From contig NZ_JAGPYK010000005.1 in the NCBI RefSeq assembly GCF_018070045.1, forward strand, positions 186,001-250,000: a DNA stretch of 64,000 bases, given 5' to 3'. This DNA is from Micromonospora sp. U21. Lineage in GTDB: Bacteria; Actinomycetota; Actinomycetes; Mycobacteriales; Micromonosporaceae. Both the position numbers and the translations under genes were made by a program. How positions within the stretch are numbered: position 1 is the stretch's first letter; each line of letters opens with the position of its first letter. The notes beneath the pieces were generated by a model. That model saw only the letters and a program-made list of their open reading frames with translations, ran no database searches and was not told where the DNA came from. This document shows, piece by piece, positions 48,580 through 58,019 of this stretch.

Positions 48580-49629
48580 TCAGCGAGGCTGGATGAGGCA
48601 CACCCCGCCGGGGGCGGGCCGATCCATCGTGGCCAGCGCGTGGGGCACCTCGGTGAGGCCGATGGTGCGGGTGACGAGCTCGGCGGGGCGTAGTACGCCG
48701 GCGGTGACCAGCCGGAGCAGCTCCGGATAGGTGTGCGCGGCCATGCCGTGACTGCCCCGCAGCTCCAGCTCGAACGCGATCACGAGATCCATCGGCAGGG
48801 CCGGTCGGCCCTGTGCGGCGGGGAGGAGACCGACCTGCACGTGCCGGCCTCGCCGGCGCAGGCTCTCGATGGAGGCGGCACAGGTGGCGTGACTGCCCAA
48901 CGCGTCGAGCGACAGATGCGCGCCGCCGCCGGTCGCCTCCCGAACGGCGGCGGCCACCGCGCCGGGACCGGTCAGGGCGCTGCCGTCCAGGCAGACCGCG
49001 GCCCCGCAGCTCCTGGCCAGCTCGAGCGCGCCGGGGGCGACGTCGACCGCCACCACCCGCGCGCCGCAGGCCGCCGCGATCATCACCGCGGACAGTCCCA
49101 CGCCGCCGCAACCGTGCACCGCCACCCACTCGCCCGCGGCGACGCGCCCCTGGCCGACGACCGCCCGGAACGCCGTGGCGAAGCGGCAGCCGAGCGCCGC
49201 CGCGGCCGGGTAGTCCAGCTCGTCGGGGAGCCGCACCAGGTTGACGTCGGCGTCCCGCACCGCCACGTACTCCGCGAACGAGCCCCAGTGGGTGAAGCCG
49301 GGCTGCGTCTGCCGCTCGCAGACCTGCTGATCACCGGCGAGGCAGGTCGGACACCGCCCACAGGCGCAGACGAACGGCGACGTGACCCGATCGCCGGGCC
49401 GCCACCCGCGTACGCCGGCGTCGACCGCCGTGACCACGCCGGCGAACTCGTGACCGGGGACGTGCGGCAGGCGGATGTCGGGGTCGTGTCCCTGCCAACC
49501 GTGCCAGTCGCTGCGGCACAACCCGGTCGCCTCGACGCGGATGACCGCGCCCCCGGGAGGCGGCACCACGTCCGGGATGTCGCGGACCTCGGGTCGGGCA
49601 CCGAACTCGTCGAAGATCACGGCACGCAT
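48580..49629 (-). CDS. Zinc-dependent alcohol dehydrogenase (MDR family)
   Basis: A 349-residue medium-chain dehydrogenase. Catalytic zinc ligands are Cys in GLCRSDWHGW and His-Glu in VPGHEF. The structural-zinc loop has four cysteines (CACGRCPTCLAGDQQVC). The cofactor site is HGCGGVGLSAVMIA, followed by an acidic VAVDV strand, which favours NAD(H). ATG 49629 gives the normal MRAVIF start, with GAGGA eight bases upstream; in-frame ATGs further out are rejected. The substrate is unknown. It follows the glycerophosphodiesterase gene, from which a terminator separates it. Confidence 0.92.
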   Translation of the reverse strand: MRAVIFDEFGARPEVRDIPDVVPPPGGAVIRVEATGLCRSDWHGWQGHDPDIRLPHVPGHEFAGVVTAVDAGVRGWRPGDRVTSPFVCACGRCPTCLAGDQQVCERQTQPGFTHWGSFAEYVAVRDADVNLVRLPDELDYPAAAALGCRFATAFRAVVGQGRVAAGEWVAVHGCGGVGLSAVMIAAACGARVVAVDVAPGALELARSCGAAVCLDGSALTGPGAVAAAVREATGGGAHLSLDALGSHATCAASIESLRRRGRHVQVGLLPAAQGRPALPMDLVIAFELELRGSHGMAAHTYPELLRLVTAGVLRPAELVTRTIGLTEVPHALATMDRPAPGGVCLIQPR

Positions 49630-49728
49630 GCGCCGCATCCTCACACGCCGGCGGACCGACCGAAGGCCCCACCCCACCTGGACGCCGGTGGACCGGCTGT
49701 CCGGCGCGAGACGTGTACGGCGACGAGC

Positions 49729-49758
49729 GTCCCCGCCGCCGCGGCCGACGGCGGGGAC
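49729..49758 (-). terminator. Intrinsic terminator of the glycerophosphodiesterase gene
   Basis: GTCCCCGCCG (49729-49738) pairs with CGGCGGGGAC (49749-49758) around a ten-base loop, just downstream of the TAG stop at 49777 on the minus strand. Confidence 0.65.
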
Positions 49759-49776
49759 TCACCGCGTGGCGACGGA

Positions 49777-51693
49777 CTACTTCAATGCGAGGGTCCGAGC
49801 GTCGGCGGCGATGACACTGGCGACCGCGGCCGGCACCAGCTTGCCGGCCTGCCGGTCGACGTAGGTGGCCAGCTCGGCGTACTGCGCGTGGACCAGCTTG
49901 ACCGTCATGGCGTTGATCGCGGCCGGCTCGGCGCCGGAGGTGAGGATCAGGTAGCCGAGCCCGGCCTGGCTCACCGTCACGGTGAACGTGCTGGTCGCGG
50001 TCGCGGTGCCCTCCGGGCCGGTCACCTCGGTGCGGATGGTGTGCCGGCCCGCGGTCAGCTTGGCCAGGTCGAGCCTGCGCCCGGCGGCCGACGTCCTGCC
50101 GTCGAGCGTGACGGTGACGCTGTCCGCGTTGGTGGCGGCGACCGCGATCACCGGGGACTGGGCCCGGTCGAGCCGTGCCCCGTCGACGGGCGACGTGATC
50201 CGCACGGTCGGGTCGGCCGGGGCCTGCTGCATGAACGCCGAGTTCCAGCCGGCCAACTCGGACGCGCGGTTGGTGATGACCGCATCGGTGCCGATCCGCT
50301 CCAACCGCTGCCACAGACCGCCGGAGTCCATCGTCCAGGCCATCACGGCGACGCCGGCGGCGTGCAGCGGGGCGACGACCTCCGGCTTGGCGAGCAGCGC
50401 GTTGCCGTCCGGGTTGTACGCGGTCAGGTGCAGCTCCCTGGAGATCGCCACCGGATCGGCGTCGAGGCTGCTGCGGAGCAGACCGAGCGGCAGCTCGGGA
50501 GCGAGCTCGAAGGTGTACCTGAGGGCGTCGACCTCGAAGCTCTGGACGAAGACCCGGCCCATCATCTGCTCGTCCCGGATCACCTGGATGATCGTCGCGA
50601 CCTCGGCCCTGGTGTGCCTGCCCTTGATCTCCAGCAGCAGGCTGCCACCCCGCGTACGCAGGTCCGCGAGCTGCTCGGCCAGGGTCGGTACCCGCTCGCC
50701 CACGTACTGCGGACCGAACCACGAGCCGGCGTCGAGCGCCTTGATCTGCGCGGCGGTCAGGTCGCGGATGTTGCCGGTCCCGTCGGTGGTCCGGTCGACG
50801 GTGCCGTCGTGCAGGATGAACGGGATACCGTCCTTGCTCGGCTGGACGTCGTTCTCGATCCAGTCGGCGCCGCCCTTGCGCGCGATCTCCTGCGCCACCA
50901 GGGTGTTCTCCGGGGCGGCGGCGGACGCGCCCCGGTGTGCGATCACCGTGAACGGGCTGTCCTCCGGGCGGATGTAGCCGTTCGGCGGCAGCTCGGTGAC
51001 GGTGACGTCGTCGTACGAGACGGTGCCGCCGTTGACGAAGAGCGCCTGGACGCCGTTGGGGGAGCGCTGGAGGCTGTTCGTGCGCATCGCCTCGCGCCCG
51101 TCGAAGATCCAGCGGGCCTGGTTGCCGTGCACCTCGACCGCGACGCGGACGTCCCGACCGGTGCCGGCGGCGTACGGGGCGGAGGCGGTGTTCGTCACGA
51201 CCCAGGCGTTCGCCGTTGTCCGCTGGGCGAACTCGAGACCGTTGGCGGCGGTGGTGCCGCTGCGCATGGTGGCGATCCACCACGGGGTGGCGCCGTCGGC
51301 CGGGACGTCGATGCCGAGCGACGCCCATCGGGTGGCGGCGGAGACCGACTCGAAGCGCATGGTCGCCTCAAGCCGGAAGTCGGCCAGGTGCCGGCCAAAA
51401 GTGATCATGTTGTTCTCGCCCGAGCTGGCGGAGGTTCCGTACAGGCGGCCGTTCTCGACCTTCCAGGCGCCGTCGACCGCGTTCCAACCGGCGGGCAGCG
51501 ATCCGGAGGAGAAGTTCTCCGAGACGACGACGTCGCCCGGCTCGGCGGTGGCGGGCGACGACGTCGCGACGGCCACCGCGACGGCAGCGCCGGTGACGGT
51601 GAGCGCGGCGATGGTGGCGGCGGCCCGGGTACGCGCCGCGACGAGCCTCGTCGCGGCGCGGCCGAGCGGCGATGATGCGGATAGGACAGTCAT
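49777..51693 (-). CDS. Secreted glycerophosphodiester phosphodiesterase with N-terminal jelly-roll domain
   Basis: A 638-residue exported protein. Order: signal region (to about ATA, residue 51), a LamG/DUF1080-like concanavalin-type domain (about 55-240, FSSGSLPAGWNAVDGAWKVENG), a GDPD barrel (about 250-490) and a C-terminal Ig-like domain. GDPD residues are His-Arg in IAHRGA, Glu in PENT, Glu-x-Asp in ENDVQ, His in LHD and Glu in LLLEIKG. It should release glycerol phosphate from phospholipid or teichoic-acid-type diesters outside the cell. Starts at 51726 (ATG) and 51732 (TTG) are also open; none has a good ribosome-binding site. Confidence 0.85.
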   Translation of the reverse strand: MTVLSASSPLGRAATRLVAARTRAAATIAALTVTGAAVAVAVATSSPATAEPGDVVVSENFSSGSLPAGWNAVDGAWKVENGRLYGTSASSGENNMITFGRHLADFRLEATMRFESVSAATRWASLGIDVPADGATPWWIATMRSGTTAANGLEFAQRTTANAWVVTNTASAPYAAGTGRDVRVAVEVHGNQARWIFDGREAMRTNSLQRSPNGVQALFVNGGTVSYDDVTVTELPPNGYIRPEDSPFTVIAHRGASAAAPENTLVAQEIARKGGADWIENDVQPSKDGIPFILHDGTVDRTTDGTGNIRDLTAAQIKALDAGSWFGPQYVGERVPTLAEQLADLRTRGGSLLLEIKGRHTRAEVATIIQVIRDEQMMGRVFVQSFEVDALRYTFELAPELPLGLLRSSLDADPVAISRELHLTAYNPDGNALLAKPEVVAPLHAAGVAVMAWTMDSGGLWQRLERIGTDAVITNRASELAGWNSAFMQQAPADPTVRITSPVDGARLDRAQSPVIAVAATNADSVTVTLDGRTSAAGRRLDLAKLTAGRHTIRTEVTGPEGTATATSTFTVTVSQAGLGYLILTSGAEPAAINAMTVKLVHAQYAELATYVDRQAGKLVPAAVASVIAADARTLALK

Positions 51694-51786
51694 GGTCGGG
51701 ACGGTAGGAAGCGCACCCGAACTCATGATCAATCGAGCGTGGCTGGCGCTCGAACCCTGGATGTACGCAGCGCCCGGGGAGGCGGT

Positions 51787-52527
51787 TCAGTCCGGCAGGC
51801 CGGTGCAGGCGACCCCGTCGATGGTGCACGCCGTGGGGGCGGAGCCGATCGACGAGCCGTCGACCCGGAACGTCACCCGGACCGAGGTGCTGTCGGGCAC
51901 CTGCCCGGTGCTCCCGTCGGGTACGAACGTCCACACCGCACCGTCCTGGCTGGCCTGCGCGCCCTCGACCGAGCTGACGCGCAGCGACTCCCGGGGCAGG
52001 GTGACGGCCAGCTTCCACTGCGCTACCGGCACCTGGCCGGGATTGCTGATCGTCACCGCGGCGCCGTAGCTGAGCAGCGAATTCTCGGCGATGGCGAAGT
52101 CGGCGCGCAGGGCGGCCGGTGTGGGTGGAGCCGTCGCGGGGGTCGGTGTGGGCGTGGTCGACGGCACGGGGGTCGGGGTCGGTGAAGTTGCCGTGGCCTG
52201 CGGGGTCGCGGGCCTCGTCGGGCTGGTGGCCGCCGGTTTCGCCTGCCCCGCCCGGGGCGTGTCGGTTGGCGGCGTGCCCACCTGGTCGGCGGATGGCGGC
52301 GGATCGAGGGCCACCGGCGCCAGCCCTTCCGGCGTGCGCAGCACGCCGATGACGGAGACCGCCGTGGCGATCAGCACCCCGAGCGCCGCGATGACGGCCA
52401 CCCAGGTGGCCCGCGAGACGTCGCCCCGGCCGGTGAGCACCCGCCGTACGGCAGCGGCGATGGCCACGATCCGGTCCAGCAGAATGATCACCACAGTTCG
52501 CCGTGGCTGGGGCGGTGTTGCCGGCAC
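51787..52527 (-). CDS. Membrane-anchored CBM2-like carbohydrate-binding protein
   Basis: A 246-residue protein. A short cytoplasmic segment (about 1-40) is followed by one membrane helix (ATWVAVIAALGVLIATAVSVI), a long Pro/Thr-rich spacer (about 75-145) and a C-terminal domain of about 100 residues resembling CBM2 (AAVTISNPGQVPVAQWKLAV, VTFRVDGSS). The topology places the binding domain outside the cell as a tethered sensor or adhesin. GTG 52527 is chosen because AAGGGGAG lies about eight bases upstream. It follows the DUF742 gene of the second conservon by 73 bp on the same strand and may belong to that operon. Confidence 0.7.
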   Translation of the reverse strand: MPATPPQPRRTVVIILLDRIVAIAAAVRRVLTGRGDVSRATWVAVIAALGVLIATAVSVIGVLRTPEGLAPVALDPPPSADQVGTPPTDTPRAGQAKPAATSPTRPATPQATATSPTPTPVPSTTPTPTPATAPPTPAALRADFAIAENSLLSYGAAVTISNPGQVPVAQWKLAVTLPRESLRVSSVEGAQASQDGAVWTFVPDGSTGQVPDSTSVRVTFRVDGSSIGSAPTACTIDGVACTGLPD

Positions 52528-52600
52528 TACCTGTCTCCCCTTCAATTCGTCACCGGACACGCGCCTGCGCACCCCCGGGCGGGGGTGCCACCCGTCCCGG

Positions 52601-52981
52601 TCACAGCGCGCGAAGCCCGACGAGTATCGCCTCAAGCAGGTCCGCGGTCGGCAGCTCCGACAGCGTCGGCGGTTCGTGCGTCTCGATCAGCCCGGCCGTG
52701 AGCAGGTCACCGAGGAGAACCCGGACGGTCCCCAGAGGCAGGTCCAACTCGGCGCCGACCTCAGCCACCGACACTGGATGGTGACACAGCTCGACGATCC
52801 GCGCCTGTTCGGGGAAGAGCGGCACAGCAGGCGTGACCCCCCGCCGGGCGACGACCAGTGAGATCAGGTCGAACCGCCCGCGGTCGGTCGCGGTGCGCCC
52901 GCCGGTCATCGTGTAGGGACGGGCCACCGGCCCGGCGTCGTCGTCGTACCACGCCTCGTCAGCGGTGTCGGAGGTGTACAC
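52601..52981 (-). CDS. DUF742 protein (conservon CvnC-like)
   Basis: A 126-residue protein with the full DUF742 pattern: ARPYTMTGGRT, then FDLISLVVARRG, a winged-helix-like EQARIVELCHHPVSVAEVGA, and LDLPLGTVRVLLGDLLTAGLI. In conservons this protein partners the kinase, roadblock protein and a small GTPase. The start is GTG 52981, inside the 3' end of the roadblock gene (23-bp overlap). No CvnD-type GTPase follows; the next gene is a carbohydrate-binding membrane protein. Confidence 0.87.
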   Translation of the reverse strand: MYTSDTADEAWYDDDAGPVARPYTMTGGRTATDRGRFDLISLVVARRGVTPAVPLFPEQARIVELCHHPVSVAEVGAELDLPLGTVRVLLGDLLTAGLIETHEPPTLSELPTADLLEAILVGLRAL

Positions 52982-53408
52982 CTGTGTCCCCGCTCCTCGC
53001 CGCGGAGGCCGGTTCCAGGGTGACGGGCAGGTGCCGCTCGGCCTGCCCCACGAACAGCGCCACCTCGTACGCCATGTCCCCGATCTCGACGTCGTCGCCG
53101 GCGATCCGAACGGTGAGGATGGTCCCGTTGCGGATGGTGGCGACGAACAGGAACGCCCGCGACATCTGCACCACGATCTGGCGCAGCCCGCCCGCGTCGC
53201 AGGTCCGGGTGGCGGCCAGCCCCAACGCCAGCAGGCCGGCGACCACGCCGGAGATCTGCTCGGCCAGCTTCGCCTCGACATGCCGGGACCCGCCCAGCGG
53301 CAGCCCGTCCGGAGAGAGCACCACGGCGAACTGCGCACCGCGCACCCGGTCGACCAGGCGGTCCAGGGCGCCGGTCAGGCTGTCTCCGCTGACCACTGCA
53401 TGCGTCAT
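52959..53408 (-). CDS. Roadblock/LC7 domain protein (conservon CvnB-like)
   Basis: A 149-residue roadblock/LC7 protein. Typical blocks are LDRLVDRVRGAQFAVVLSPDGLPL and AFLFVATIRNGTILTVRIAG, plus an extra ~25-residue C-terminal tail. It overlaps the kinase stop by four bases (ATGA) and the DUF742 gene by 23 bp, so all three are translated together. It should modulate the cognate sensor kinase, as in Streptomyces conservons. Confidence 0.88.
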   Translation of the reverse strand: MTHAVVSGDSLTGALDRLVDRVRGAQFAVVLSPDGLPLGGSRHVEAKLAEQISGVVAGLLALGLAATRTCDAGGLRQIVVQMSRAFLFVATIRNGTILTVRIAGDDVEIGDMAYEVALFVGQAERHLPVTLEPASAARSGDTGVHLRHR

Positions 53409-55390
53409 CGATGTCTCCTTGCTGCTCTCGCGACCGGCAGCTCGACGGTGTCGGGGCCGGTGGTGCCGGGTTCGGACCCGGTCGGACCGGGTTGGCGGGT
53501 CCGCACCGGCAGCTCGCCGTGGCCGCTCGGGCCCGGCTCGCCGGCTGCGGCCCGGGCCGGCCGGTGCGCGGCGTCGAGGGGCGGCGCGGCCGGTCCGACG
53601 CCGGTGACCGTGACCAGCCTGGCCGGAAGGAGCACGATCGCGGCCGTCCCGCCGCGCTGGCTGGGACGCAACGACACACGTGCGCCACAGCGGGCGGCGA
53701 GCACGGCAGCGGTGTACAGCCCGGCCGGGCCGGCGGGCGGGCCGTCCGGGGGCGGGTCGCCGAGCAGGTGGTTCGCCTCGGCCAGCGCGGTCGTGTCCAG
53801 CCCCGGGCCGTCGTCGACGACCAGGATGGCGCAGCCCTGCGGCCGGTGCTCACCGGCGACCCGGACGGTGGTCTCCGTCGCCGAGAAGGCGAGGGCGTTC
53901 TCGATCAGCTCGGCCAGCAGGTGGATGACGTCCGTGACGGCGGGGCCGGCGAGCGACCAGGGCCAGTGCGGGGCGATCAGGACCCGGTGGTAGTCCGGCA
54001 CCTCGGCGACCGCACCGCGTGCGACGTCGAGCAGGGGCACCGGGCGCCGCCACCGGCGGGCTGGCGTCGCGCCGGCCAGGGCGATCAGGTTCTCCACGTT
54101 GCGTCGGACACGGGTGGTGAGGTGGTCCAGCCGGAACAGCTCGTCGGTCTCCTCGGCGGCTCGCTCCCGCCGCTGCATACCGTCCAGCAGACTGAGCTGG
54201 TCGCGTAACAGGACCTGGTTGCGGCGGCTGAGCCGCAGGAACAGGTCCCGCGTGGCGCGCTCCGTCGCCGTGGCCTGCCCGGGCTGGACCGGGGTCTCGA
54301 TGCCCGCTGTGACGTCGGGTCGGGCCGGCGCCGCGCCGACCGGTGGCTGCTGCCGGCGGCGGTCGGTGCCCGATCGGGCCAACTGGTCGGTCAACCGGAG
54401 TACGGTGCCGGCCCAGCTCAGCAGGACCACGATCACCGCGATGAGGCCGAGCCCCACCACTGCGCCGGTGCGCGCGACGATCACGGCGGCGCCCGGCGTG
54501 GCCCGCTCGACACTGCTGCGGGCGGTCGTCATCACCAACTCGTGCAGCGCGCCGAGTGCGGCGTCCGCCGCCGCCCGCCAGGCCGGCCTGGTGATTCCGC
54601 TCAGGGGTTTCGCGCTGTTCGTCCGCAGCAGCGCGTCCTCCAGGGCGAGCAGGTCCGCGAACTGCGGGCCCGCCGTGAGCCGCTGATGGTCTCCCGGGCC
54701 GTCCGCCGACAGCCCGACGGTCGCCTCGGCGCCCGCGTACCGCTGGTTGCTGACCAGGTCGGCGAGGCGGCGCCGCTCGTCTGAGGAGATCCGGTCACCT
54801 GCCAGGGCGGCGCTGACCAGGGTGTCCTCCCGCGCCAGCAGCTCGCGGGCGCGGGCCAGCGCGATCACCGCCCGGGTGTCGGCGGCGAGCGCACTCTCGT
54901 ACGCGCCCCACTCCGGGCCGTACACGGCGAAGGCGGCGTCGACGAGCTGGTCGTACCCGTCGACCGCCTCAGCGCGGTCGAGCTGCTCGGCGTCCACCTT
55001 GGACCGGACCGTGCTCAGGCTGTTCAGTCGCCGGCCCAGCTCGTCGGCCCGGTCGCGGACCGCGCCGGCGGTGAGCAGCCGCAGGTCGCGGCCCTCGGTG
55101 AACGCGCGGACCTCGGCGGCCGCCCGGTCGGTGCCCGCACGTGCCCCGGCGAGCGCGGTTCCGGGCCGCCCAGCCGCGGCGATCGTCTCGGCGGTGAGCC
55201 GGCGTTCGGTCTGGAGGCTCAGGATCAGCCGATCGATGGGCTGGCCCAGGGTGTCCGCCAGGGTCCGTACCCGGAGCAGGTCGGCCGCGTCCTGGACGCT
55301 CAGGTAGGCCGCGTACGACCAGAGCGTGACCAGCACGGCCGCCAACGCGACGAGCCGGGTCCGCATCCGCCGGTCCTCGGGCCGCGTCAC
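53405..55390 (-). CDS. Sensor histidine kinase (conservon CvnA-like)
   Basis: A 661-residue membrane sensor kinase. One helix near the N-terminus (about 10-28) and one near residue 315-335 flank an extracellular NIT-like sensing domain (ILSLQTERRLTAETIA). The cytoplasmic part has the phosphoacceptor block LDHLTTRVRRNVENL with His423 intact, and a HATPase domain (ELIENALAFS, VVDDGPGLD). A Pro/Gly-rich tail follows. GTG 55390 has GGAG six to seven bases upstream and lies 43 bp after the LuxR-type regulator gene, implying one operon with it and the Hsp70-like gene. Confidence 0.85.
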   Translation of the reverse strand: MTRPEDRRMRTRLVALAAVLVTLWSYAAYLSVQDAADLLRVRTLADTLGQPIDRLILSLQTERRLTAETIAAAGRPGTALAGARAGTDRAAAEVRAFTEGRDLRLLTAGAVRDRADELGRRLNSLSTVRSKVDAEQLDRAEAVDGYDQLVDAAFAVYGPEWGAYESALAADTRAVIALARARELLAREDTLVSAALAGDRISSDERRRLADLVSNQRYAGAEATVGLSADGPGDHQRLTAGPQFADLLALEDALLRTNSAKPLSGITRPAWRAAADAALGALHELVMTTARSSVERATPGAAVIVARTGAVVGLGLIAVIVVLLSWAGTVLRLTDQLARSGTDRRRQQPPVGAAPARPDVTAGIETPVQPGQATATERATRDLFLRLSRRNQVLLRDQLSLLDGMQRRERAAEETDELFRLDHLTTRVRRNVENLIALAGATPARRWRRPVPLLDVARGAVAEVPDYHRVLIAPHWPWSLAGPAVTDVIHLLAELIENALAFSATETTVRVAGEHRPQGCAILVVDDGPGLDTTALAEANHLLGDPPPDGPPAGPAGLYTAAVLAARCGARVSLRPSQRGGTAAIVLLPARLVTVTGVGPAAPPLDAAHRPARAAAGEPGPSGHGELPVRTRQPGPTGSEPGTTGPDTVELPVARAARRHR

Positions 55391-55433
55391 GTTCCGCTCC
55401 GCGCGGTCCGGCCGCGTCCACCGCGTTGCCGCC

Positions 55434-58019
55434 TCATCGGGCCGTCCGTTGCGGCCACGGCTGGCCGGCGGCGTTGCTGGCACGGTCGGCGACCATGGTG
55501 CGCAGTAGCGCCAGCAGCTCGGTGCGGTTGGCGCAGTTGAGCCGGTTGCGCATCCGGGCCACGTGGTGCTCAACGGTCTTGGCCGAGATGAAGAGCCGGT
55601 CGCCGATCTCGCGATAGGTCAGCCCGGCCAGCACCAGCTCGGCCACCTCGTACTCGCGGTCGCTGAGCCCCTGCTGGGTGGGGCCGGTGGTGGCGTCGGT
55701 GACCTGGGTGGCGCTCTCGCCGGTGGCGGGCCGCTGCCCGCCGTTGGAGCCGGCCGGCCGGCCCTGGAGGACTCGGGCGCACTCCAGCAGGGTGGTCATC
55801 GCCCGCCGGTCCGAGGTGCGGATCGCGGCCTGCCCGGCAAGGCGAGCGCCGTCCCAGCACAGCCCGGTGTCGTGCAGCCCTCGGGCGGCGGCCTCCACCC
55901 GGACCGGGTCGACCACCCCCCGCAGCACCTCCACCCAGCTCTCGGCGGCCGCGGCGACCACGGCCGCGTACCGGCTGTGGCCGGCGGCGGCGAGCAGGGC
56001 GGCGACGTGTTCGTCGGCGGCCACCGCCTCGTCGGTCAGGATCGCGGCGTGCAGCCCGCTCCAGTGCAGCGGGACGCTCCACAGTGCCGGCTCCCCGAGC
56101 CGGCCGAGCAGCGCGCGGCCCTCCCGCAGGTACGGCTCCAGCCGGGCCAGGTCGCCCAGCCGGGCGCCCGCGATGGCGAGCTCGCCCAGCGGTAGCAGCG
56201 CGAACAGGTCGACGGGGTGCCGAACGACCGCCTCCAGCGCCTGCCCCCAACCCCGCTTGAGCGCGCCGAGATCGCTGTTGCGCCGGGCGATGCCCATCTG
56301 CAGCGCGGCGGCGAAGAGCTGGTCGCGTGACTCCAGCGGTCGCCCGTCGACCGCCACCGTGGCGAGGTGTTCGGCCGCGGCGAGTGTCTGGCCCCGGACC
56401 ATCAGGATCCAGGCCTGCAACAGCCGGTGACGGCGGGCCATCAGCGGGCCGCCGACACCGGCCGCCAGGGCCCGGTGCAGCACCCGTTCGGCGATCTCCA
56501 GCTCACCGCAGTGCACGGCGGTCAGGGCAGCCAGCGCGGCGGGACCGTCCGGTAGGAGTGCGGCCCGCCCGTCCGGTTCCAGCAGCGCGGCGGCCTGCAC
56601 GAGCGCGGAGAGCGCGGCGGTCGGCGTGCCCGTGACGCTCTCCCGTACCCCGTCGGCCATCAGCCGGGCGGCGCTGGCGTGCAGCGTGGGTGGCCCGCCG
56701 GCCGGGTCGCCCGCCGGCGGCTCGGTGGCGGCGGACAGGTCGCCGGTGGCGAGCCCGCCAACGGTGGCGAACGCCAGCGACGAGGAGGTGCCGGCCCACC
56801 GGTACAGCTCCACGCTGCGGTCGGCGTGACCGCGGTGCGCCAGGGCGGTCGCGGCCACGATGGCGGCCTCCGTGCGGTCGGCGGGAGCGGCCGCGGCCAG
56901 GAGCCGGTCCGCCAGCCGCAGGGCGCCGTCGAGGTTGCCGGCGAGCGCGGCGGCCAGCGCCTGCCGGGCGCTGGCCGGCCACCCGGCGGCCGTGGCGGCG
57001 GCGAACAACTCCGCGGCGAAGGCCGGCTCATCGGCCAGCGCCTCCTCCGCGGCGGCCGCCAACGTGGCGGCCGGGCAGTCACCGAGCACGCCGACCGCGA
57101 GCAGCGACCGGACCAGCGGTAGCACCGCGCCGCCGCGCGCGAGCTGCAACTCGGTGAGCCGGCGCCAGACGGCGGTGCGGTCCGTGGTCGGGCTGAGCGC
57201 GGTGACGGCCCGCCGGACGATCGGCGCGAGCCGGCCGTCGGCGCCGAGCAGCCCGGCCGCCCTGGTCGTCGCGATCAGCTCATCCACCGCCTCCGGCTCT
57301 CGGCCCAGGAGCGCGCCGAGCATGCTCACCGGCAGCGGCACACCCGCGGCGACGGCGAGTAGCAGCCGGCGGACATCGGCGGGCAGGACCTCCAGGTCCG
57401 GCCCGAACTCCAGGACGACGGACCGCGACGGCTCGACCGGGACGCCGGTGACGGTCTCCGGCCCGCGCAGTCCGCGGGCCAGCCGCTCGACGTCCCGGGG
57501 CACGCCGGCGGTCTGTGCGTGCACGAAGTCGACCAGGTCGCTCCGCCGGCCCAGCTCGGGCACGGCGGCGAGGTAGGCCGCGGTCTGCTCCCGGGTGAAC
57601 GCGGTGAGCAGCAGGGCCCGCCCGTCCCGGCGCAGGGCGTCGGCCAGCTCCACGAGGGCCGCCGACCGGGGCCACGGGCGGTGGGCGACCACCAGCCGGT
57701 GCCGACGGCCGGCCACCAGGCGCAGCAGCGCCCCGAGCCGCGCGTCGTCGAGCAGGTGTGCGTCGTCGACCAGCACCAGCGCCTCGGGGTCGACCGGTTC
57801 GCTCGGCTCCGGGGCGCCCAGGCGCACGGCGATCCCGGCCTGCTGATGCACCCGGGCCAGCTCCGCGAGCAGCGCGGTCTTGCCGTGACCGCCCGGTCCG
57901 GCCAGGCCGACGGTGAGCGGACCGGTCGGGTCCTGCGCGACCATGTCCAGCAGGGCGGTCGGCCCCTTGCCCAGGATCAGCCTGGACTCGGCGACATCAT
58001 TCATGATCATTATGGTCAT
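55434..58019 (-). CDS. MalT/LAL-type LuxR regulator, IniR-like
   Basis: An 861-residue regulator. The N-terminal STAND-like ATPase has Walker A GPGGHGKT (41-48) and Walker B ALVLVDDAH. A long Ala/Leu-rich TPR-like middle follows, then a C-terminal LuxR helix-turn-helix (LSDREYEVAELVLAGLTYREI and KTVEHHVARMRNRL). Size and architecture match MalT and mycobacterial IniR, which activates iniBAC under cell-wall stress. The divergent iniBAC-like genes make the same role likely here. ATG 58019 overlaps the Hsp70-like stop (ATGA); ATG 58010 has a better-spaced GAAGG and may be the real start. Confidence 0.8.
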   Translation of the reverse strand: MTIMIMNDVAESRLILGKGPTALLDMVAQDPTGPLTVGLAGPGGHGKTALLAELARVHQQAGIAVRLGAPEPSEPVDPEALVLVDDAHLLDDARLGALLRLVAGRRHRLVVAHRPWPRSAALVELADALRRDGRALLLTAFTREQTAAYLAAVPELGRRSDLVDFVHAQTAGVPRDVERLARGLRGPETVTGVPVEPSRSVVLEFGPDLEVLPADVRRLLLAVAAGVPLPVSMLGALLGREPEAVDELIATTRAAGLLGADGRLAPIVRRAVTALSPTTDRTAVWRRLTELQLARGGAVLPLVRSLLAVGVLGDCPAATLAAAAEEALADEPAFAAELFAAATAAGWPASARQALAAALAGNLDGALRLADRLLAAAAPADRTEAAIVAATALAHRGHADRSVELYRWAGTSSSLAFATVGGLATGDLSAATEPPAGDPAGGPPTLHASAARLMADGVRESVTGTPTAALSALVQAAALLEPDGRAALLPDGPAALAALTAVHCGELEIAERVLHRALAAGVGGPLMARRHRLLQAWILMVRGQTLAAAEHLATVAVDGRPLESRDQLFAAALQMGIARRNSDLGALKRGWGQALEAVVRHPVDLFALLPLGELAIAGARLGDLARLEPYLREGRALLGRLGEPALWSVPLHWSGLHAAILTDEAVAADEHVAALLAAAGHSRYAAVVAAAAESWVEVLRGVVDPVRVEAAARGLHDTGLCWDGARLAGQAAIRTSDRRAMTTLLECARVLQGRPAGSNGGQRPATGESATQVTDATTGPTQQGLSDREYEVAELVLAGLTYREIGDRLFISAKTVEHHVARMRNRLNCANRTELLALLRTMVADRASNAAGQPWPQRTAR

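Noticed and set aside
46793..49129. 778-residue minus-strand open frame
   Set aside because: It spans the opposite strand of the GH10-like gene and part of the dehydrogenase; no recognisable domain.
48733..51675. 980-residue plus-strand open frame
   Set aside because: It is antisense to the alcohol dehydrogenase and glycerophosphodiesterase, is low in complexity (Arg/Gly/Asp/Val-rich) and has no domain; a shadow frame caused by high GC.
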